Assembly: GCF_012295575.1 (NCBI RefSeq) | Contig: NZ_CP051180.1 | Coordinates: forward strand, 1,426,001-1,490,000 | Source: Ferrimonas lipolytica | GTDB taxonomy: Bacteria; Pseudomonadota; Gammaproteobacteria; Enterobacterales; Shewanellaceae | DNA: 64,000 bases | Reading direction: 5' to 3' | In this document: positions 50,388 through 59,037 of the stretch, one piece after another | Position numbering within the stretch: position 1 is the first letter of the stretch | Layout of the letters: every line of letters starts with the position of its first letter | The notes under the pieces: generated by a model | The model's input: only the letters and a program-made list of their open reading frames with translations | Told to the model about the DNA's origin: nothing | The model's database searches: none | Position numbers and translations under genes: made by a program

Positions 50388-51398
50388 ATGCACCGTAAAC
50401 GCATCTATGTCGCCTATACCGGCGGCACAATCGGTATGCAACATACTGAAAAAGGCTTCGTTCCAGCTGCTGGCTTTCTTACCGAAAGCGTTAAGACCAA
50501 CCCCGAATTCCATCGTGCCGAGATGCCACGGTTTGAGATCCATGAATACGATGAGTTGATCGATTCATCCAATGCCTCTCCAGACGATTGGCAACGCATA
50601 GCCGATGACATCGCCAACAATTACCACGATTACGATGGCTTTGTGATCCTCCACGGCACCGACACTATGGCGTTCACCGCTTCAGCGCTGTCGTTTATGC
50701 TCGAAGGTCTAGCTAAGCCGGTTATCGTAACCGGCTCACAAATCCCGCTGGCGGAGCTGCGCTCTGATGGTCAACCAAACCTACTTAACTCGTTATTTAT
50801 CGCTGCCAACTACCCCATTGCCGAGGTATGTCTGTTTTTCAATAATGTGTTGTTACGAGGCAATCGAAGCACCAAGGTTCATGCGGATGGCTTTGCAGCA
50901 TTCGACAGCCCTAACATCGCACCATTGCTGAATGCGGGCATCGAGATCCGCACTGGTACGCCAGCGCTTGTGCCCGCAGCTGATGCCAAGCTAAAGGTGT
51001 CACCAATTACCACTCAGGCCGTTGGTGTAGTGACCCTATACCCAGGGATCAGCACTGAGGTCATCGCCAATATTCTGCAGCAGCCGGTTAAAGCACTTAT
51101 CTTGCTCTCGTTCGGCGTAGGTAACGCACCGGAGCGAGCCGATCTGCTCGAATTGCTCAATGACGCTCATAAGCGCGAGATCATGGTGCTCAATCTGACT
51201 CAGTGCTTGCAAGGTAAGGTTAATATGGCAGGCTACGCCACCGGCAATGCACTGTCTGAGGTTGGGGTGCTATCTGGTTATGACATGACTACGGAGGCGG
51301 CCCTAACCAAACTTCACTATCTGTTGTCGCAATCGTTAAGCTTTAGCGAACGTTGCCAGCTTATTGGGCAACCGCTCCGAGGCGAACTCAGTCACTAA
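50388..51398 (+). CDS. ansA: type I (cytoplasmic) L-asparaginase
   Basis: 336 residues without a signal peptide. AYTGGTIGMQHTEKG holds the first catalytic threonine and VILHGTDTMAFTASALSFM the second (TDTM). The NGLAKPVIVTGSQIPL-type block (LAKPVIVTGSQIPL) is family-typical. Lack of a signal sequence separates it from the periplasmic AnsB type. A TATAAT at 50350-50355 may be its -10. Often found downstream of sppA in this order of bacteria. Confidence 0.94.
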   Translation: MHRKRIYVAYTGGTIGMQHTEKGFVPAAGFLTESVKTNPEFHRAEMPRFEIHEYDELIDSSNASPDDWQRIADDIANNYHDYDGFVILHGTDTMAFTASALSFMLEGLAKPVIVTGSQIPLAELRSDGQPNLLNSLFIAANYPIAEVCLFFNNVLLRGNRSTKVHADGFAAFDSPNIAPLLNAGIEIRTGTPALVPAADAKLKVSPITTQAVGVVTLYPGISTEVIANILQQPVKALILLSFGVGNAPERADLLELLNDAHKREIMVLNLTQCLQGKVNMAGYATGNALSEVGVLSGYDMTTEAALTKLHYLLSQSLSFSERCQLIGQPLRGELSH

Positions 51399-51436
51399 TG
51401 CTGTGATAGGGAATGAACAGTAGATAGCCCCACAAC

Positions 51437-51465
51437 AAAAAACGGAGCGCTAAGCTCCGTTTTTT
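51437..51465. terminator. bidirectional terminator between ansA and yeaC
   Basis: AAAAAACGGAGC, 5-base loop, GCTCCGTTTTTT. Serves two convergent genes. Confidence 0.9.
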
Positions 51466-51738
51466 CTATTCCGCGGTTTTGGTTTCAATCGCATTTGGAT
51501 CAAACTGACGCTTCTGTTGCGCCTTGCTGAGGTGATTAATTTCGCCGTCGCGGTTAATCGTAAGGTGATCCTTATTATCAGCATACCGTGCTTGCCAAGC
51601 GATTAACGCCTGCATTGCGCTTTCTCGCTGTTGATCTGTCAGCAAACTGCCATCTGGCCATTTTCCGGTTTCTACTCCGGTTTGTAATCGAGCGACGATC
51701 TCTGGCGTCAGGCCGTCAATCATGTGGTTAAAATCCAT
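51466..51738 (-). CDS. yeaC: DUF1315 family protein YeaC
   Basis: 90 residues, the same length as E. coli YeaC. MIDGLTPEIVARLQTGVETGKWPDGSLLT and ALIAWQARYAD match the family pattern (MTPEVYQRL..AVELGKWPDG...LWQAR). The function is unknown. Its ATG overlaps the stop of the zinc-ribbon gene (TAATG). Confidence 0.9.
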   Translation of the reverse strand: MDFNHMIDGLTPEIVARLQTGVETGKWPDGSLLTDQQRESAMQALIAWQARYADNKDHLTINRDGEINHLSKAQQKRQFDPNAIETKTAE

Positions 51739-52061
51739 TATCTACCTCGCTTGTTTAACACAATCCGGATCCGAGTAATCAAGTACATGCCAAAGCCTAA
51801 TGCCATTGAACCGATGCCGACCGTCTTACGCCAGCCGTCACTTGGCTCACCACCCCACCACCAAATAGCAAAACCACCGACAAACAACAGTAACGCGACA
51901 AAGCTATGGTTCATCAATTGTTGTTGCATGTGAATAGCGCGGATCCGTGCCGCTTGCTCCTGCTTCTCAGGATCGTCTGAAATCGAAAAGCCGCAGTGCG
52001 GACAGACTCCAGCACGATTTGAGATTTTCTTACTGCAGGCCGCGCAGTGGATCAAAGCCAT
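51738..52061 (-). CDS. zinc-ribbon membrane protein
   Basis: 107 residues. The N-terminal zinc ribbon has CAAC (6-9 region) and CPHC pairs (HCAACSKKISNRAGVCPHCGF), then a linker and two membrane helices (about 55-70 and 80-98). ATG at 52061 has GGAAG 5 bases upstream; the open frame upstream to 52121 has no site. Function unknown; probably translated together with yeaC. Confidence 0.82.
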   Translation of the reverse strand: MALIHCAACSKKISNRAGVCPHCGFSISDDPEKQEQAARIRAIHMQQQLMNHSFVALLLFVGGFAIWWWGGEPSDGWRKTVGIGSMALGFGMYLITRIRIVLNKRGR

Positions 52062-52121
52062 GGCATCTTCCTTGTTTATTATTAGCCAAAGCACTATACG
52101 ATTTCGTAAGTTACGGTACAA

Positions 52122-52149
52122 AAAAATCCAGCCTAACGGCTGGATTTTT
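52122..52149 (-). terminator. terminator after the larger GAPDH gene
   Basis: AAAAATCCAGCC, loop TAAC, GGCTGGATTTTT. The T-run on the minus strand suits the GAPDH gene that ends at 52179. Confidence 0.9.
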
Positions 52150-52178
52150 GAGCTAACAAAACCGATACAGGTGCTTGG

Positions 52179-53603
52179 TTAAGGCAGGACAACGCTGGTG
52201 GCGTTAAGCATCTTCTGCATTACCTGAACTACCTGGCAACTGTAACCAAACTCGTTGTCGTACCATACGTACAGAACGGCTCGGTCATCTTCAACAATGG
52301 TTGCCTGTGAATCAACAACACCAGCAAAACGACTACCAACCAAATCGGTCGATACTACTTCAGTAGACGCGGTGAAATCGATCTGATTTTGCAGATCTGA
52401 GAATAATGCGGTTTTACGCAAGTACTCATTCATCTCTTCGCGGGTGGTGTGCTTACCTAAGTTTAAGTTCATGATCGCCATCGACACGTTTGGTGTCGGT
52501 ACCCGAATAGCATTACCAGTCAGTTTGCCCTTAAGCTCAGGAAACGCCTTGGAAACCGCTTTGGCTGCACCGGTAGAAGTCAGTACCATATTCAATGGTG
52601 CTGAGCGACCACGACGGTCCGCTTTGTGGTAGTTGTCAATCAAGTTTTGATCGTTAGTGTACGAGTGAACGGTTTCAACGTGACCGTTGTTAATACCAAA
52701 TTCGTCGTAAACGGCTTTCAGTACTGGAGTAATGGCGTTAGTGGTACAAGAGGCGGCAGATAAAATGAGATCTGAATCAAGTACATCGCTGTCGTTAACG
52801 CCGTATACCACGTTTTTGATATCGCCTTTCGCAGGTGCAGTCAGTAGCACCTTAGCCGCGCCTTTCGATTTAAGGTGCTGACCCAGTCCCTCTTCGTCAC
52901 TCCAAATACCGGTGTTATCAACAACCAAAGCGTTATCGATACCGTACTGAGTGTAATCAACCTGATCTGGAGAGTTAGCGTAGATCACTTGAATGTAGGT
53001 GCCGTTAGCTATCAAGGCGTTGTTTTCTTCGTCAACTTCAATCGAACCATTGAATGGACCATGGATAGAATCGCGACGTAATAAGCTAGCACGCTTCTCT
53101 AGATCACCTTCACGACCACCTCGAACTACAATGGCACGCAAACGCATAGTGTTGGATACGCCAGTACGTTCAATCAACAGGCGGGCTAACAACCGTCCGA
53201 TCCGGCCAAAGCCATACAGAACCACATCGCGCTGCTCAACGTCTTTATCCACTGCCGGTGCTAAATGCTCCTTCATGTAAGCATCAATCTCTTCAGCACT
53301 TGAATGGTTACGCCAGTAGTTGATGGCCAGCTTACCGATGTCTACTTTCGCGTGCTTAACGTTCAAGCGGCTCAGCGCTTCAATAAATGGGAAGCTTTCA
53401 CGTAAACGAAGTTTGTCACCTTCATACTTCTTCACTAATCGATGCGCTTTGGTGATCTCGATAGTTGAAGAGTTAAGCAATGGCCGACCATAGATAAGAA
53501 CCTCAACGCCTTGGTTGCGGTAGAGCTTGCCAATCAGTGGTTGCATCGCTTCTGCTAGCTCGAATCGTTCTTGCCAGCTTTGAAGATGTTTATCAGCGGT
53601 CAT
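52179..53603 (-). CDS. glyceraldehyde-3-phosphate dehydrogenase with N-terminal extension
   Basis: 474 residues. About 125 residues of helical sequence precede the NAD-binding start VVLYGFGRIGRLLARLLIE. The catalytic motif ASCTTNAITP and the phosphate-site TGAAKAVSKAFPELKGKLTGNAIRVPTPN are intact, as is WYDNEFGYS near the end. This is the longer GAPDH form that Shewanella and Vibrio relatives carry next to gapA. Its preferred direction (glycolytic or gluconeogenic) cannot be read from the sequence. It is divergent from the DUF2989-type gene, with about 220 bases between. Confidence 0.92.
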   Translation of the reverse strand: MTADKHLQSWQERFELAEAMQPLIGKLYRNQGVEVLIYGRPLLNSSTIEITKAHRLVKKYEGDKLRLRESFPFIEALSRLNVKHAKVDIGKLAINYWRNHSSAEEIDAYMKEHLAPAVDKDVEQRDVVLYGFGRIGRLLARLLIERTGVSNTMRLRAIVVRGGREGDLEKRASLLRRDSIHGPFNGSIEVDEENNALIANGTYIQVIYANSPDQVDYTQYGIDNALVVDNTGIWSDEEGLGQHLKSKGAAKVLLTAPAKGDIKNVVYGVNDSDVLDSDLILSAASCTTNAITPVLKAVYDEFGINNGHVETVHSYTNDQNLIDNYHKADRRGRSAPLNMVLTSTGAAKAVSKAFPELKGKLTGNAIRVPTPNVSMAIMNLNLGKHTTREEMNEYLRKTALFSDLQNQIDFTASTEVVSTDLVGSRFAGVVDSQATIVEDDRAVLYVWYDNEFGYSCQVVQVMQKMLNATSVVLP

Positions 53604-53825
53604 GTACTCGTTTCCTACGAAAAAACCCCAACGCTTTCAATTGGAGCCAAAGATAAATAGGGTAATTATTTTTGAATCACGTAGTTAGATCGCGGCCTAA
53701 ATACGGGAGAAAGCGCGGCCATTCTACAGAAAAAAGTGATAGAGTTTCCAGCGGAAGAAATTCTACAAACTGTTGCTACACAACACCTTAACGGTTGATT
53801 CAGGTTTATTTGGTAATTTTATTTC

Positions 53826-54617
53826 ATGAAGTACTCATTCGTTGCATTGGCAACTGTTGTTGTTTTAACCGCTTGCCAACCACAACTGAATTCGAAGCAG
53901 ATCTGTGCCGACAATCCACAGCTGTGTGCAGACATTGATCAGAAACGCTGGTGTCGCCGGCCACGCTCAGAATTGGTTCATACCCGTTACATGGCCGAGC
54001 AAATGCCCTCTGCTACCAATACTTATCAACTGTTAATTGATACCGAGAGCTACCAAAACTGCATGGCCACTATCGCTGACATGGTTGCCAAGCCTGGTAC
54101 CAATAGCAACAGTAATAGTACCCAATGGTACCTACGCTCAATTGATACCTTAGAGAATTTACAAAAACAAACCGAGACCGATCCAGATCCACTGCTTTCC
54201 TTGTACCACTGGGCTAGAAGTAAGGATCCTGCCGCTAAACAACGGTTCCTTGCTGCGGAATCTGCCGGTAAGGTAATTGAACGTAAAGCGAAACACCAAG
54301 CTGCAGTGTACTTCCTCAAGAATGAGCCGGCTAAAGCTCACGGTTATGTGATGCAATTGCTTAGCAACTATGAAATAGACCAGGAAAACGACAAGGAATT
54401 GCTCGACCTTAGTGCCCTTAGCTACCTCAAAAATAATCTGCAAGAGGAGGCATTGGTTATGATGATTATCGGTAATTCACCGCAGATTGCGGTTGGCATG
54501 ATCGGTGGTCACTTCAAGGTATCCGACGCCGAGTTAGCACGATTTGAGCAAGAAGCAGACAAAGTAAGAAGATTACTAAATAAAGGAAATTTCGAAGCAG
54601 AGCATTGGAAGTTGTAA
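53826..54617 (+). CDS. DUF2989-type lipoprotein
   Basis: 263 residues. A lipoprotein signal ends at C17 (VVVLTAC). The mature start QICADNPQLCADIDQKRWCRRPRSEL with cysteine-rich, arginine-rich composition matches the DUF2989 family as I remember it from Vibrio and Shewanella, where it also sits between two gap genes. The rest is helical with TPR-like character. Function unknown. About 208 bases separate it from gapA. Confidence 0.8.
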   Translation: MKYSFVALATVVVLTACQPQLNSKQICADNPQLCADIDQKRWCRRPRSELVHTRYMAEQMPSATNTYQLLIDTESYQNCMATIADMVAKPGTNSNSNSTQWYLRSIDTLENLQKQTETDPDPLLSLYHWARSKDPAAKQRFLAAESAGKVIERKAKHQAAVYFLKNEPAKAHGYVMQLLSNYEIDQENDKELLDLSALSYLKNNLQEEALVMMIIGNSPQIAVGMIGGHFKVSDAELARFEQEADKVRRLLNKGNFEAEHWKL

Positions 54618-54825
54618 CTCAATTTCATCACATTTTATTGAGCTTCAGCACGATAGCTACAGTGACAGACCAAACTGTCGCATAATTTAACCCGTCAAAT
54701 GCACACAATTCGATTAGTGTGATCTAGGCTTGTCATATAAACCAACGTTTTGTAGTTAATGTCTTGACGATACCCCATTTTCTTGTAATTTTACTACATA
54801 GATACTATCCATAGGAATGTTCACC

Positions 54826-55833
54826 ATGATTAAGATCGCAATTAACGGCTACGGCCGCATTGGTCGAAATGTAGTTCGTGCTTTGTATGAAAGTGAAAAG
54901 GATTACCCAATCCAGATTGTTGCCATTAATGACCTTGGTGACGCTGCAATCAACGCCCACTTAACCAAGTACGATTCTGTTCATGGCCGCTTCAATGCCA
55001 AGGTTGAGCATGAAGAAGGCGCCATCACGATTAATGGCGATCGTATCCAAACGTTCTCTGAGCGTGACCCTTCAGCCCTGCCTTGGGCCGATCTTGAGGT
55101 TGACGTGGTATTGGAATGTACTGGTATTTTTACTACAAAAGCGACCGCATCCAAGCATATTCAAGCTGGCGCCAAGAAAGTCATTATTTCTGCACCAGGT
55201 AAAGAAGTCGATGCGACCGTGGTCTATGGCGTTAACCACGACATCGTTACCGCAGACATGACCGTTATCTCCAACGCATCTTGTACCACCAACTGTTTGG
55301 CACCGTTTGCTAAACCACTTAACGATGCGCTAGGTATTGAGTCTGGTTTGATGACCACTATCCATGCATACACCAACGATCAACGTCTTTCTGATGTATA
55401 CCACACCGACTTGCGTCGTGCTCGTGCTGCCGCAGTAAACATGATCCCAACTCGCACCGGTGCAGCCGCTGCTGTTGGCTTAGTAGTACCGGAACTGGCC
55501 GGTAAATTTGACGGTGGTGCAGTACGTGTTCCTACCGTAAACGTTTCTTTGGTTGATTTAACCTTCGTTGCTGGTCGCGATACTACCATCGAAGAAGTAA
55601 ACGAGATCGTTACTAAAGCTTGCGCTACTGGAGCAATGGCTGAAGTAATGGCGGTAAACCACGAGCCTCTGGTTTCTATCGACTTCAACCACAGTCCAAT
55701 GTCCTCAACCTTCGACGCGACCCAAACCCGTGTTAATGGCCGTTTAGTTAAGGTAATGGCTTGGTACGACAACGAGTGGGGTTTCTCTAACCGCATGCTC
55801 GATAACGCTGTGGTATTGATGAACGCCAAGTAA
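54826..55833 (+). CDS. gapA: type I glyceraldehyde-3-phosphate dehydrogenase
   Basis: 335 residues. [19 protein letters not shown] (NAD site), [19 protein letters not shown] with the catalytic cysteine, and [20 protein letters not shown] and [13 protein letters not shown] are all present. Phosphorylating GAPDH of central carbon metabolism. ATG at 54826 is chosen ([12 protein letters not shown] 11 bases upstream); an ATG at 54817 abuts AGGA. A 24-bp copy of the last bases of this gene is found 3.2 kb downstream (59038-59061). Confidence 0.96.
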   Translation: MIKIAINGYGRIGRNVVRALYESEKDYPIQIVAINDLGDAAINAHLTKYDSVHGRFNAKVEHEEGAITINGDRIQTFSERDPSALPWADLEVDVVLECTGIFTTKATASKHIQAGAKKVIISAPGKEVDATVVYGVNHDIVTADMTVISNASCTTNCLAPFAKPLNDALGIESGLMTTIHAYTNDQRLSDVYHTDLRRARAAAVNMIPTRTGAAAAVGLVVPELAGKFDGGAVRVPTVNVSLVDLTFVAGRDTTIEEVNEIVTKACATGAMAEVMAVNHEPLVSIDFNHSPMSSTFDATQTRVNGRLVKVMAWYDNEWGFSNRMLDNAVVLMNAK

Positions 55834-55836
55834 GCA
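55813..55836 (+). repeat. 24-bp direct repeat, first copy (end of gapA)
   Basis: Starts GTATTGATGAACGCC and covers the last coding bases and TAA stop of gapA plus 3 bases. An identical copy is at 59038-59061, outside any gene. Confidence 0.9.
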
Positions 55837-55859
55837 CCTTGTCTTAGTGACTGAATCTA

Positions 55860-55885
55860 AAAACGCAGGCTTCGGCCTGCGTTTT
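55860..55885 (+). terminator. terminator after gapA
   Basis: AAAACGCAGGC, loop TTCG, GCCTGCGTTTTT. A nearly identical stem with the same downstream 14 bases recurs at 58384-58409. Confidence 0.93.
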
Positions 55886-56196
55886 TGCGTTTGGGCTTTA
55901 ATAACAAACGCAGACTAATCGGTACCCTGCCCTTGGCCAAACCGGGTTATGCGTTTTCATCATCCGGGTACCTACAAGACAAAAGATGAACATTTTCTCA
56001 ATGACGCATAACGGCCAGTAGGTAGTGGTAGCCACATGTCTACTTTGGAGCGTTAAGCCGACACTTCCTTGTCGACACATCACCATGACAGCCGCCTTTG
56101 TGCTACTCAGTAAATGTACTCAGATTTACTCTCAAGATCGCAGGGTAAACTAGCAGATTTCTCTGTCGTTCAGAACGATAAGCATCCGTTGTCGAT
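55886..56196. other. intergenic region after gapA
   Basis: About 310 bases with no recognised gene. It contains TCGTTC-A-GAACGA (56166-56178), a perfect 13-bp palindrome of unknown meaning, and ends at the dyad before the small membrane protein gene. Confidence 0.4.
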
Positions 56197-56229
56197 ACGA
56201 CAAAAAACCATCGTTTTTCAATTTGTCGT
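56197..56229. promoter_or_regulatory. inverted repeat before the small membrane protein gene
   Basis: ACGACAAA (56197-56204) and TTTGTCGT (56222-56229) form a perfect inverted repeat with a 17-base centre. The left arm's context, ACGACAAAAAACCATCGTT, resembles ACGACAAAAATCAATCGTT at 57484-57502 in the promoter of the convergent LysR gene. LysR-type operator is the likely reading. Confidence 0.5.
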
Positions 56230-56277
56230 TTTGGCTTCATAAAGTGCGCTCATTTTTCAGCATGCGGTTTTAAGTAA

Positions 56278-56577
56278 GTGGATCTGTTCAATTTCATTGG
56301 TTCTATTGGTACCGGTTTGTACCTGTTTGCCTATGCACTCCTGAGTCTCAAAAAGACCCGCGCTGACAGCGTTACCTATATGGGAATGAACCTGATTGCA
56401 TCTTGTTGCATGCTTATCTCGTTGACCGTGAACTGGAACGCACCGTCGTTCTTCGGCCAGATTTGCTGGGCAGCCATCTCCCTCTACGGGCTGATGAATT
56501 GTGTCATGGCCCGCAGAGCACTGGCCAAAGAGATTGGTCAAATCAACCCGTCAGGTTCCCCAACTGTTGCAAACTGA
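56278..56577 (+). CDS. small membrane protein (CBU_0592-like)
   Basis: 99 residues with three hydrophobic segments (about 4-22, 36-52, 57-77): DLFNFIGSIGTGLYLFAYAL, GMNLIASCCMLISL and FGQICWAAISLYGLMN. The layout matches the CBU_0592-type small membrane proteins of unknown function. The start is GTG at 56278 with a weak Shine-Dalgarno sequence. Its 3' end overlaps the convergent LysR gene by 35 bases. The shared promoter motif suggests the LysR protein may control it. Confidence 0.7.
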   Translation: MDLFNFIGSIGTGLYLFAYALLSLKKTRADSVTYMGMNLIASCCMLISLTVNWNAPSFFGQICWAAISLYGLMNCVMARRALAKEIGQINPSGSPTVAN

Positions 56578-57430
56578 ATGCCCCTGATGGCTCGGTATCG
56601 CCGATAAGACTCTGAACTCGCTGGATTGCCTCAAGCGCAGCCGCATCCTTTCGGAACGACAGATAAACCGGTCGTGGCCAACGAGAAGCCCCTTCAACCA
56701 GATACAGTTGGCCGGTTCCCGTCAGGGGCTCCACCAGCGGCTGCGGTAAATATGCCGCGCCGCCTTTCTCCAGAATAAAATCCAGCGCGATGCGACCACT
56801 GGAGGTCCGCAGCCAAGGCGGCGGGATCCGTGGGTGTCGTTCGGCATGCTCTTGGGCAAAGCGGGTACCCCAATCGACATATACGTAACGTTTTTCCAGC
56901 GCCTCGGTAAGCGATTGCTGTTCAGTCGACACCAGTTGTAGTGACAAGGTGGTGACCTGTTGACACTTCAGTTCATCTGCTTTTAACGCATCGAACACCA
57001 AACCAATATCCAGGGTGCGTTCCAGCAGACCACGGTGGATCTGTTCCCGGCTCAGTGTCTCGGCATTAAAGGCATACCCATCAAAGGCATCGGTGATCAC
57101 GCTCAGCGCATGTTGCAGGTAGGCATCCCACAGGTTTGGCGTACCGGCCAAGGTTAACTGGATCGATTGGTAACTTTGCAGCGAGATATCCTGCTTGGCC
57201 TGCTCGAGAGTATTCACCATCACCTCGGCATAAGGCACTAAGCGCTCACCGGCTGATGTTAACTTGATGTTGTTGCGCTCACGCTGAAATAGCTGGGTAG
57301 AAAAGAAACCCTCAAGCTGTTTGATGCGTGCGCTGACTGCCACTTGGGTGATGTACAAGTTTTCCGCAGCGCGCCCGAAATGACGCTCCTTGGCAACTTC
57401 CAAAAATGTACGGAACACTTTGACATCCAT
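56543..57430 (-). CDS. LysR-family transcription regulator (HdfR-like)
   Basis: 295 residues. The N-terminal helix-turn-helix MDVKVFRTFLEVAKERHFGRAAENLY, ITQVAVSARIKQLE, is close to HdfR-type regulators (FLEV, RHFGRAAE, QLE). The C-terminal effector domain is a periplasmic-binding-protein fold (LTLAGTPNLWDAY, TSSGRIALDFILEKGGAAYLPQPLV). AGG lies 7 bases before ATG 57430; an in-frame TTG at 57436 is less likely. Effector unknown. A motif shared with the 56278 gene's promoter lies upstream (57484-57502). Confidence 0.9.
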   Translation of the reverse strand: MDVKVFRTFLEVAKERHFGRAAENLYITQVAVSARIKQLEGFFSTQLFQRERNNIKLTSAGERLVPYAEVMVNTLEQAKQDISLQSYQSIQLTLAGTPNLWDAYLQHALSVITDAFDGYAFNAETLSREQIHRGLLERTLDIGLVFDALKADELKCQQVTTLSLQLVSTEQQSLTEALEKRYVYVDWGTRFAQEHAERHPRIPPPWLRTSSGRIALDFILEKGGAAYLPQPLVEPLTGTGQLYLVEGASRWPRPVYLSFRKDAAALEAIQRVQSLIGDTEPSGAFSLQQLGNLTG

Positions 57431-57483
57431 ACACAAACCTCATTTTTATAACCGGCTGCAAGTTAACAAAAAATGCAGTCGAG

Positions 57484-57502
57484 ACGACAAAAATCAATCG
57501 TT
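57484..57502. promoter_or_regulatory. motif shared with the 56197 dyad, before the LysR gene
   Basis: ACGACAAAAATCAATCGTT differs from 56197-56215 at 2 of 19 positions. It is 54 bases upstream of the LysR start, a usual place for an autoregulatory site. Confidence 0.45.
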
Positions 57503-57586
57503 ATCTTTAGTGACCAAACTGGCCTATAAAATACGCCTCAGAGAACCCTCTCTACAGAATTCCCCTTTTTTGTTGCGAGAAAATAA

Positions 57587-58338
57587 ATGCGCATCTGTTT
57601 TATCCTGCACGCAGCTGAGTTGGAAGAGCCCCGTGGTGACACTGTGGATGCATCAAGCGCACAACGCTGGCTTACCGAACAGGCCAAACGCTGGCAACTG
57701 CCGTGCAAGATTGGTCTCAGTAGCCAGATGGCAGCCAGAGCGATGGTGGTGAATGACAACCCTAAACTGCTACTCAATCGGTATAGCGACTTTAGTCAGG
57801 GGAGCTGAGTAACCTCGCTCAGCATGAGCTGGGAGTTCACGTGGCGACTACGTTAAACGCCCGCCAGCAGCCTCTTAAGCTACTCCGGCTAGGGCTGCCC
57901 GGTGCGACCTTTACTCAAGAAGGGCTCGCCATTTTAGCTGAGTTCACCTCTGGAGGCATGTGGCTTAGCCGGCTAAAACAACTGGCAGCGCGTGTTCTTG
58001 CAGTGGACGCCTTGGTGCGCCGACATAGTTTTGTCGATACCTGCCAACTGTTGCAGCAGCATGGCATTGACGAGCAACAAGCGTTTAGCATCACCGCCCG
58101 GGCTTATCGAGGTGGTGGCTTTACCAAGGATTACCTCTATCTGAGTGGCTTTGTGGCGATGTTACGGGCCTGCCAACAACGTTGTCCAAACAACCTATTG
58201 GTCGGTAAAGCGGGCATTGAACACATTGATATTCTAAACGAGTTGGTCGAGCGGGAGGTATTTGTGATGCCTAAGCCTCTGGTGGCTTTGCAACCTGACA
58301 CCAAGAAACAAGGTGAATTAGCTTACCTGGTGCGCTAA
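57587..58338 (+). pseudogene. frameshifted, N-terminally truncated QEGLA-motif (DUF1704/MATCAP-like) peptidase gene
   Basis: Two adjoining frames together encode one protein. Frame 1 (57587-57808) ends in ...NRYSDFSQGS-stop. In the next frame, bases 57802-57843 read ELSNLAQHELGVHVA and continue into the QEGLA segment (TLNARQQPLKLLRLGLPG, TQEGLAILAEF). Adding one G to the GGGG at 57799-57802 joins them as DFSQGELSNLAQHELGVH. HELGVH is the zinc-binding-type motif and TQEGLA the name-giving motif of flavohaemoglobin expression-modulating QEGLA proteins. Roughly 150-200 N-terminal residues usual for the family are missing. Confidence 0.82.
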
Positions 58339-58383
58339 CTTCACTAGGGCTAACCGCATTGCTTTGAGAAGGCGACTAAACAG

Positions 58384-58409
58384 AAAACGCAGGCTTTGCC
58401 TGCGTTTTT
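58384..58409 (+). terminator. terminator after the QEGLA pseudogene, copy of the gapA terminator
   Basis: AAAACGCAGGC, loop TTT, GCCTGCGTTTTT, followed by GCGTTTGGGCTT as at gapA. Identity continues for about 38 bases with a difference only in the loop. Confidence 0.88.
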
Positions 58410-58553
58410 GCGTTTGGGCTTGAGTGGCAGGCTCAGATCATCTCGTGAATATCCCGAGAAGTTACAGAATTAGCGCCTCTAGCAGCTTGAACCGCTGCTA
58501 CGTTACCCTCTGATAGTGATACCATCTGCGCATCAGAATTACCGAGAAAATCT

Positions 58554-58892
58554 ATGTTTATCCATCATGTTAACGGCATCGACTGGCTAGTGATTACCGC
58601 TTTTGAAGAACTGAAAGCTCTATTTATCGAAGAAGCCGGTGCGATCCCCTCTTGCTTCTCTGCCACCAGCGAATTGAACCTGATTGATCAAGCCAAACGA
58701 ACTTATGGACATCTACCTGGATTCAGGGGCGTAATCACCGATACCGGCACTTATCAACGTCAGGCTAACCAAGAAGATTTAAAGCCACAGCTTGCCGCCC
58801 TAGTTGAGGGACGCGGCCGGGTGTTTATCTATCACAGTGGCTTTGTCGCTTTTGTGGATGATGCGCAAACCTTTATTACCAAGATGGACTGA
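58554..58892 (+). CDS. hypothetical protein, orphan
   Basis: 112 residues, no signal or membrane segment. Visible features are WLVITAFEELKALF near the start, a middle with TSELNLIDQAKRTYGHLPGF and RGVITDTGTYQRQANQ, and an end RGRVFIYHSGFVAFVDDAQTFITKM. I do not recognise the family. The Shine-Dalgarno sequence is weak (CCGAGAAAATCT before the ATG). It lies in the disturbed region, followed by insertion-sequence remains, so it may be a fragment or recently acquired. Confidence 0.5.
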   Translation: MFIHHVNGIDWLVITAFEELKALFIEEAGAIPSCFSATSELNLIDQAKRTYGHLPGFRGVITDTGTYQRQANQEDLKPQLAALVEGRGRVFIYHSGFVAFVDDAQTFITKMD

Positions 58893-59037
58893 ACATCATT
58901 TAACAGGTTGAAATCGGCGAACTGGCAGCCTAAGCAAAATAGGGACAGAAATGAGTCAACGCCAATCTTGGCCGCGAAACGATCCTTCACCCATGAGCTG
59001 AGCATCCAACCGTAGTACACCCATACATATCACGGTT
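58893..59037. other. unassigned sequence before the gapA-tail copy
   Basis: 145 bases with no intact gene. It contains AAATAGGGACAG (58938-58949), reminiscent of sequence found beside REP-associated transposases, but too short to assign. The bases lead into the 24-bp gapA-tail copy. Confidence 0.35.

Noticed and set aside
58938-58956. AAATAGGGACAG-type sequence, as seen beside REP-associated transposases
   Set aside because: Only about a dozen bases, no transposase or paired REP hairpins near it.
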